Below, one piece after another: positions 61,626-64,000 of a stretch of 64,000 nucleotides of DNA. Numbering within the stretch: the first letter of the stretch is position 1; the number at the start of each line of letters is the position of its first letter. Location of the stretch: assembly GCA_963620595.1 (NCBI GenBank), contig CAVFAY010000009.1:1-64000 (forward strand), in the 5' to 3' direction. The translations under genes and the position numbers were made by a program. The DNA is from Butyricicoccus_A sp963620595. GTDB lineage: Bacteria; Bacillota; Clostridia; Oscillospirales; Butyricicoccaceae. The notes under the pieces were generated by a model. That model did not search any database, was not told the origin of the DNA, and saw nothing but the letters and a program-made list of their open reading frames with translations.

Positions 61626-61639
61626 TAAATTTTGACAAA

Positions 61640-61957
61640 GCTCTCTCTGCTCTATCAGTCCAACCGTATACGGAAAATATTGCTCTTGATGAAATTGCCA
61701 ATTTCATTCATATCAATCTATATTATCTATCACATATTTTCAAAAAAATCACGCATTATTCGCCTAAACAGTATATTCTCTGTCGTAAAATTGGTGAAAT
61801 TCAAACTCTATTAATGAATTCTTCTCTCTCTGTTGCAGAAATAGGAGGGCAGGTTGGTATCTATAACGCCTGTCACCTAAATTCTATCTTCAAAAAATAT
61901 GTGGGTATGACTCCCGGAGCATATCGTTCTGCATTTCATAACACTTCTTCAAACTAA
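61640..61957 (+). pseudogene. AraC-family HTH fragment
   Basis: A plus-strand open frame without a start codon encodes an AraC C-terminus: PYTENIALDEIANFIHINLY, YLSHIFKKITHYSPKQYILC, then SVAEIGGQVGIYNACHLNSI and KKYVGMTPGAYRSAFH, ending at TAA 61955-61957 with a terminator right after. The 5' sensor part is missing; the DNA upstream is shared with the opposite-strand AraC relic. Confidence 0.65.
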
Positions 61958-62002
61958 AATTAGCGGATCATTTTCCAACATGAAATGATCCGCTAATTTT
62001 TT
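61957..62002 (+). terminator. Terminator after the AraC fragment
   Basis: AAATTAGCGGATCATTT/AAATGATCCGCTAATTT, a 17-bp stem with an eight-base loop and six T. Confidence 0.85.
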
Positions 62003-62105
62003 CAGGAATTTAACTCCCAAATTTTGTTTTATTCTGACGCAAAAAATTTCATATTTTAGGCAGAGAGAACCTCTCTCAACGCTATCAAAGAAAGGAGGCT
62101 TTTTT

Positions 62106-62423
62106 ATGAACGTCGTTTTGAGCGTAACTGGAAGCATGATCACGGATCGTCGTTTCATCAATGGTCGTATGAACATTCAAACTCCTGATTCACTGAGTCA
62201 AATCGATTTTTGTGTGAATATTCGCGATTTTGTAAATGTTTATGTCTATGACCTGACTGAGACTTTTGATACACTGCGCCCGGATTTCGTCGAAGTAATC
62301 AATGCATATGCAACAATGTTTTGGGTAAACTATTTTTTCCCTGATGGAGATGAAGCCGATAGATATGAAATCGAATATGAAAAACAACTGAAAGATCTCA
62401 TGAATCAACTCATCCAGCTTTAA
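62106..62423 (+). CDS. Unknown 105-residue protein
   Basis: A 105-residue acidic protein with an excellent ribosome binding site (AAAGGAGG, 7-8 bases before the ATG) and its own terminator, so it is very likely expressed. MNVVLSVTGSMITDRRFING starts it, with alternating strands and one C-terminal helix (YEIEYEKQLKDLMNQLIQL). No signal peptide, membrane span or motif I recognise. It is convergent with the restriction S-like gene. Confidence 0.65.
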   Translation: MNVVLSVTGSMITDRRFINGRMNIQTPDSLSQIDFCVNIRDFVNVYVYDLTETFDTLRPDFVEVINAYATMFWVNYFFPDGDEADRYEIEYEKQLKDLMNQLIQL

Positions 62424-62437
62424 AAGCAACTAGTAGA

Positions 62438-62465
62438 AGAGCTCAGGAAATTCCTGAGCTCTTTC
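62438..62465. terminator. Terminator between the 105-residue gene and the S-like gene
   Basis: AGAGCTCAGGAA/TTCCTGAGCTCT, a 12-bp stem with a one-base centre and T-runs on both sides. Confidence 0.75.
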
Positions 62466-63006
62466 ATCTATTCCAAGAAAATATCAACTTGACGCCGCCA
62501 TCTCTTCCCTGATCAGATCCTTGTAGTAAAGACTTCATATATTGATCCATGAGTTGAAAATTCGGCATAAATTTACTGTGTTCCTTATCATACTTTGAAG
62601 GTAAATATATATAACTCTCTCGTATGCGGCTCAAAGTGCGTTTTCTACCATAATTGTAATATTGGCATTCTTTATTAAGTACGGTTACCAAAAATAAAGC
62701 AATTCTATCATTCATCTCAAATGTTTTAGGTCGAAGAACCGCCAAATGTCCCGTTCCAGAAAAATTTTGTTTTTGATAGGAGCAATATCCAATACACGCG
62801 GTTTCGATTACTAATACGCCTCCCAATTCCGTATATGTATCAGAAAATCCCGCCACACCATTATTCGTTGCTTTTGTTGAAAGTACTGGATACATTCCGG
62901 TTTCAGCGCAGTCAAATATGTCATCTTTTCTTTTCGATATTCCTTTTATATAGAATAGATCGCTCATTAAAAATTTTTTCCAGTTCTGCGAATGTAATTC
63001 TATCAT
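62464..63006 (-). CDS. HsdS-like target recognition protein (single TRD)
   Basis: A 180-residue protein like one target recognition domain of type I restriction specificity subunits: WKKFLMSDLFYIKGISKRKD at the start, YPVLSTKATNNGVAGF, then VLVIETACIGYCSYQKQNFS and RIRESYIYLPSK near the end. HsdS normally has two such domains in about 400 residues, so this is a half-S protein or a truncated one. Its start overlaps the end of the methyltransferase gene by 4 bases, so the two are coupled. Together they would methylate a specific site; no HsdR is in view. Confidence 0.78.
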   Translation of the reverse strand: MIELHSQNWKKFLMSDLFYIKGISKRKDDIFDCAETGMYPVLSTKATNNGVAGFSDTYTELGGVLVIETACIGYCSYQKQNFSGTGHLAVLRPKTFEMNDRIALFLVTVLNKECQYYNYGRKRTLSRIRESYIYLPSKYDKEHSKFMPNFQLMDQYMKSLLQGSDQGRDGGVKLIFSWNR

Positions 63007-64000
63007 GATTCCTCCTGCGAAATTCCATAGGTTCGTGCACAGTACACAAGATAATCTATCAGTGTCTTTTCAAAGTCAGCTTTTTCAGGTATGCTGTCTG
63101 AAATAATATATGCTTCTGGTAGCCACTCACACTCTGCTGTTACTGTATGCAGAGCAGTAAGTCCTTGTATAACCTGTCGGTTTCGATATTGCTCTAACCA
63201 CTTTTTCTTGATATCTGGCCATGTATTATTTTTATCTATCCGTCCAAGCCTTCCGTATCTTCGAAAACCATCATAGTTGCAACGTGCAAAATACACCTTG
63301 TGATCTTTATTGTGTGGAACATTTGCCTTCCAAATCATAATACACGTATAGGTAAATGCCCCATTTCCACAAAACAAGTCTTCCGGCATAGATAGTACTG
63401 CCTGTAGGGTATGTTTTTGCATAAGCGTACGCCGTTCTTTGTGATATTTTGCACTCATAGCACAACTGGTCGGACAAATAATCGCTACCTCTCCACCACT
63501 TTGTATAAATTCCAGTTCTCGTAGCAAAAAGTCCAGCGCATTATATTTCATATGAGAATATGGTGGATTCAACATTCCTTTTGAAAAGCTTGTATGTAAA
63601 ATTCCTTCTATACGCTCTGAAAAACAGTCTTCCTGCATCATCGTAATATTACTCTTTTGGCAGATTGCATTCATCACACTCAGTAAATATATTTCATGAT
63701 CTACTTCACATCCAAAATAGTTGTTATGTGAATTCACTTGATGATCTGCGGCTAATAGTAACGTACCACAGCCGCAACATATATCCAAAACCGTGTCATC
63801 TTCTTTGATCTCTAATAATTGTGCCATAAACTCTGCGATATGATTTGGAGTCAACACAATACCAGTCACCGTGCGATTTCCCGAAGAACTAGTAATAAAC
63901 TCCGAATAAAATTCATCTATGTGCTCTATACCTTCAGATGTATATAGCGCAATGGTATCAATCAACTGATATAGCGAAAATTCTTTCTTTTTTCCAATCA
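63003..64000 (-). CDS. N6-adenine DNA methyltransferase (HsdM-like), runs off right edge
   Basis: At least 331 residues, open to the right edge in the same frame (KKEFSLYQLIDTIALYTSEG), so the N-terminus lies outside; a TTG at 63965 is not a convincing start. TGIVLTPNHIAEFMAQLLEI leads into the SAM-binding motif I VLDICCGCGTLLLAA, and the catalytic motif IV is NPPYSHMKYNALDFL. This is the gamma-type amino-methyltransferase order of type I HsdM and BREX/type IIG enzymes. The S-like gene overlaps its end by 4 bases. It belongs to the outer element. Confidence 0.85.
   Translation of the reverse strand, partial: IGKKKEFSLYQLIDTIALYTSEGIEHIDEFYSEFITSSSGNRTVTGIVLTPNHIAEFMAQLLEIKEDDTVLDICCGCGTLLLAADHQVNSHNNYFGCEVDHEIYLLSVMNAICQKSNITMMQEDCFSERIEGILHTSFSKGMLNPPYSHMKYNALDFLLRELEFIQSGGEVAIICPTSCAMSAKYHKERRTLMQKHTLQAVLSMPEDLFCGNGAFTYTCIMIWKANVPHNKDHKVYFARCNYDGFRRYGRLGRIDKNNTWPDIKKKWLEQYRNRQVIQGLTALHTVTAECEWLPEAYIISDSIPEKADFEKTLIDYLVYCARTYGISQEES

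Noticed and set aside
36447..64000. Integrated conjugative element with full transfer machinery
   Set aside because: No relaxase, coupling protein with a TM anchor, or VirB6/VirB8-like genes are visible; the HerA-like protein alone does not make a conjugation system.

Overview
The window looks like a low-GC, spore-forming member of the Clostridia, probably Oscillospirales/Butyricicoccaceae-like. The grounds are strong AGGAGG-type ribosome binding sites, a sporulation sigma factor (sigK) fragment, an xpt-pbuX pair, an LPXTG-style pilin and many Rho-independent terminators. The genus is not claimed. There are two regimes. About 1-36.4 kb is a compact chromosomal backbone of moderate GC. About 36.4-64 kb is clearly more AT-rich accessory DNA full of transposon relics.

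Backbone, left to right: the 5' end of a pilin gene; a HisD-family dehydrogenase with a GntR regulator, an MFS transporter and a divergent LysR regulator; MmcQ/YjbR and TIGR04076-type proteins; tRNA-Val; an EF-G-like ribosomal-protection GTPase fused to a YacP/NYN nuclease domain; a GT2 glycosyltransferase; xpt-pbuX; glf, a flippase and a NUDIX hydrolase; a MaoC protein and a DUF1275 protein; a Ca2+-type P-ATPase behind a yybP-ykoY (Mn2+) riboswitch; a MATE exporter behind an unrecognised attenuator-like leader; and an Lrp regulator. Then comes a six-gene cluster (dat, pxpB, pxpC, DUF1445, pxpA, DUF4392). It appears to join D-glutamate formation and cyclisation to 5-oxoprolinase. An inositol/sugar catabolic operon follows (GPH transporter, iolG, a twice-deleted iolE and hyi), with two LacI regulators.

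Accessory region: sigK is cut after codon 112 (R-C-I-E-N), the point where skin elements are known to interrupt sigK in other spore formers. It is followed by an XRE regulator gene. The 3' end of that gene carries a 21-bp sequence repeated about 22 kb to the right (37028 and 59133). A tyrosine integrase lies near the right copy, so I read 37.0-59.15 kb as a second island nested inside the element that interrupts sigK. The outer element continues to the right edge with a divergent recombinase, AraC relics and part of a type I-like restriction-modification locus. The other half of sigK is not in the window.

The core of the nested island is a ten-gene minus-strand operon (54277 down to 39190). 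It holds a two-TM coiled-coil protein, a zinc-ribbon coiled-coil protein, an FtsK/SpoIIIE ATPase, a small acidic protein, a 1521-residue HerA/VirB4-like ATPase, a large protein ending in an ADP-ribosyltransferase domain, a small likely immunity protein, a beta-rich protein and two zinc-ribbon single-TM proteins. An Lgt paralogue lies upstream. I infer a toxin-delivery or defence apparatus built on two different pumping ATPases. It resembles type VII secretion but lacks recognisable EsaA, EssB or WXG100 partners. It is the best candidate for an undescribed system here.
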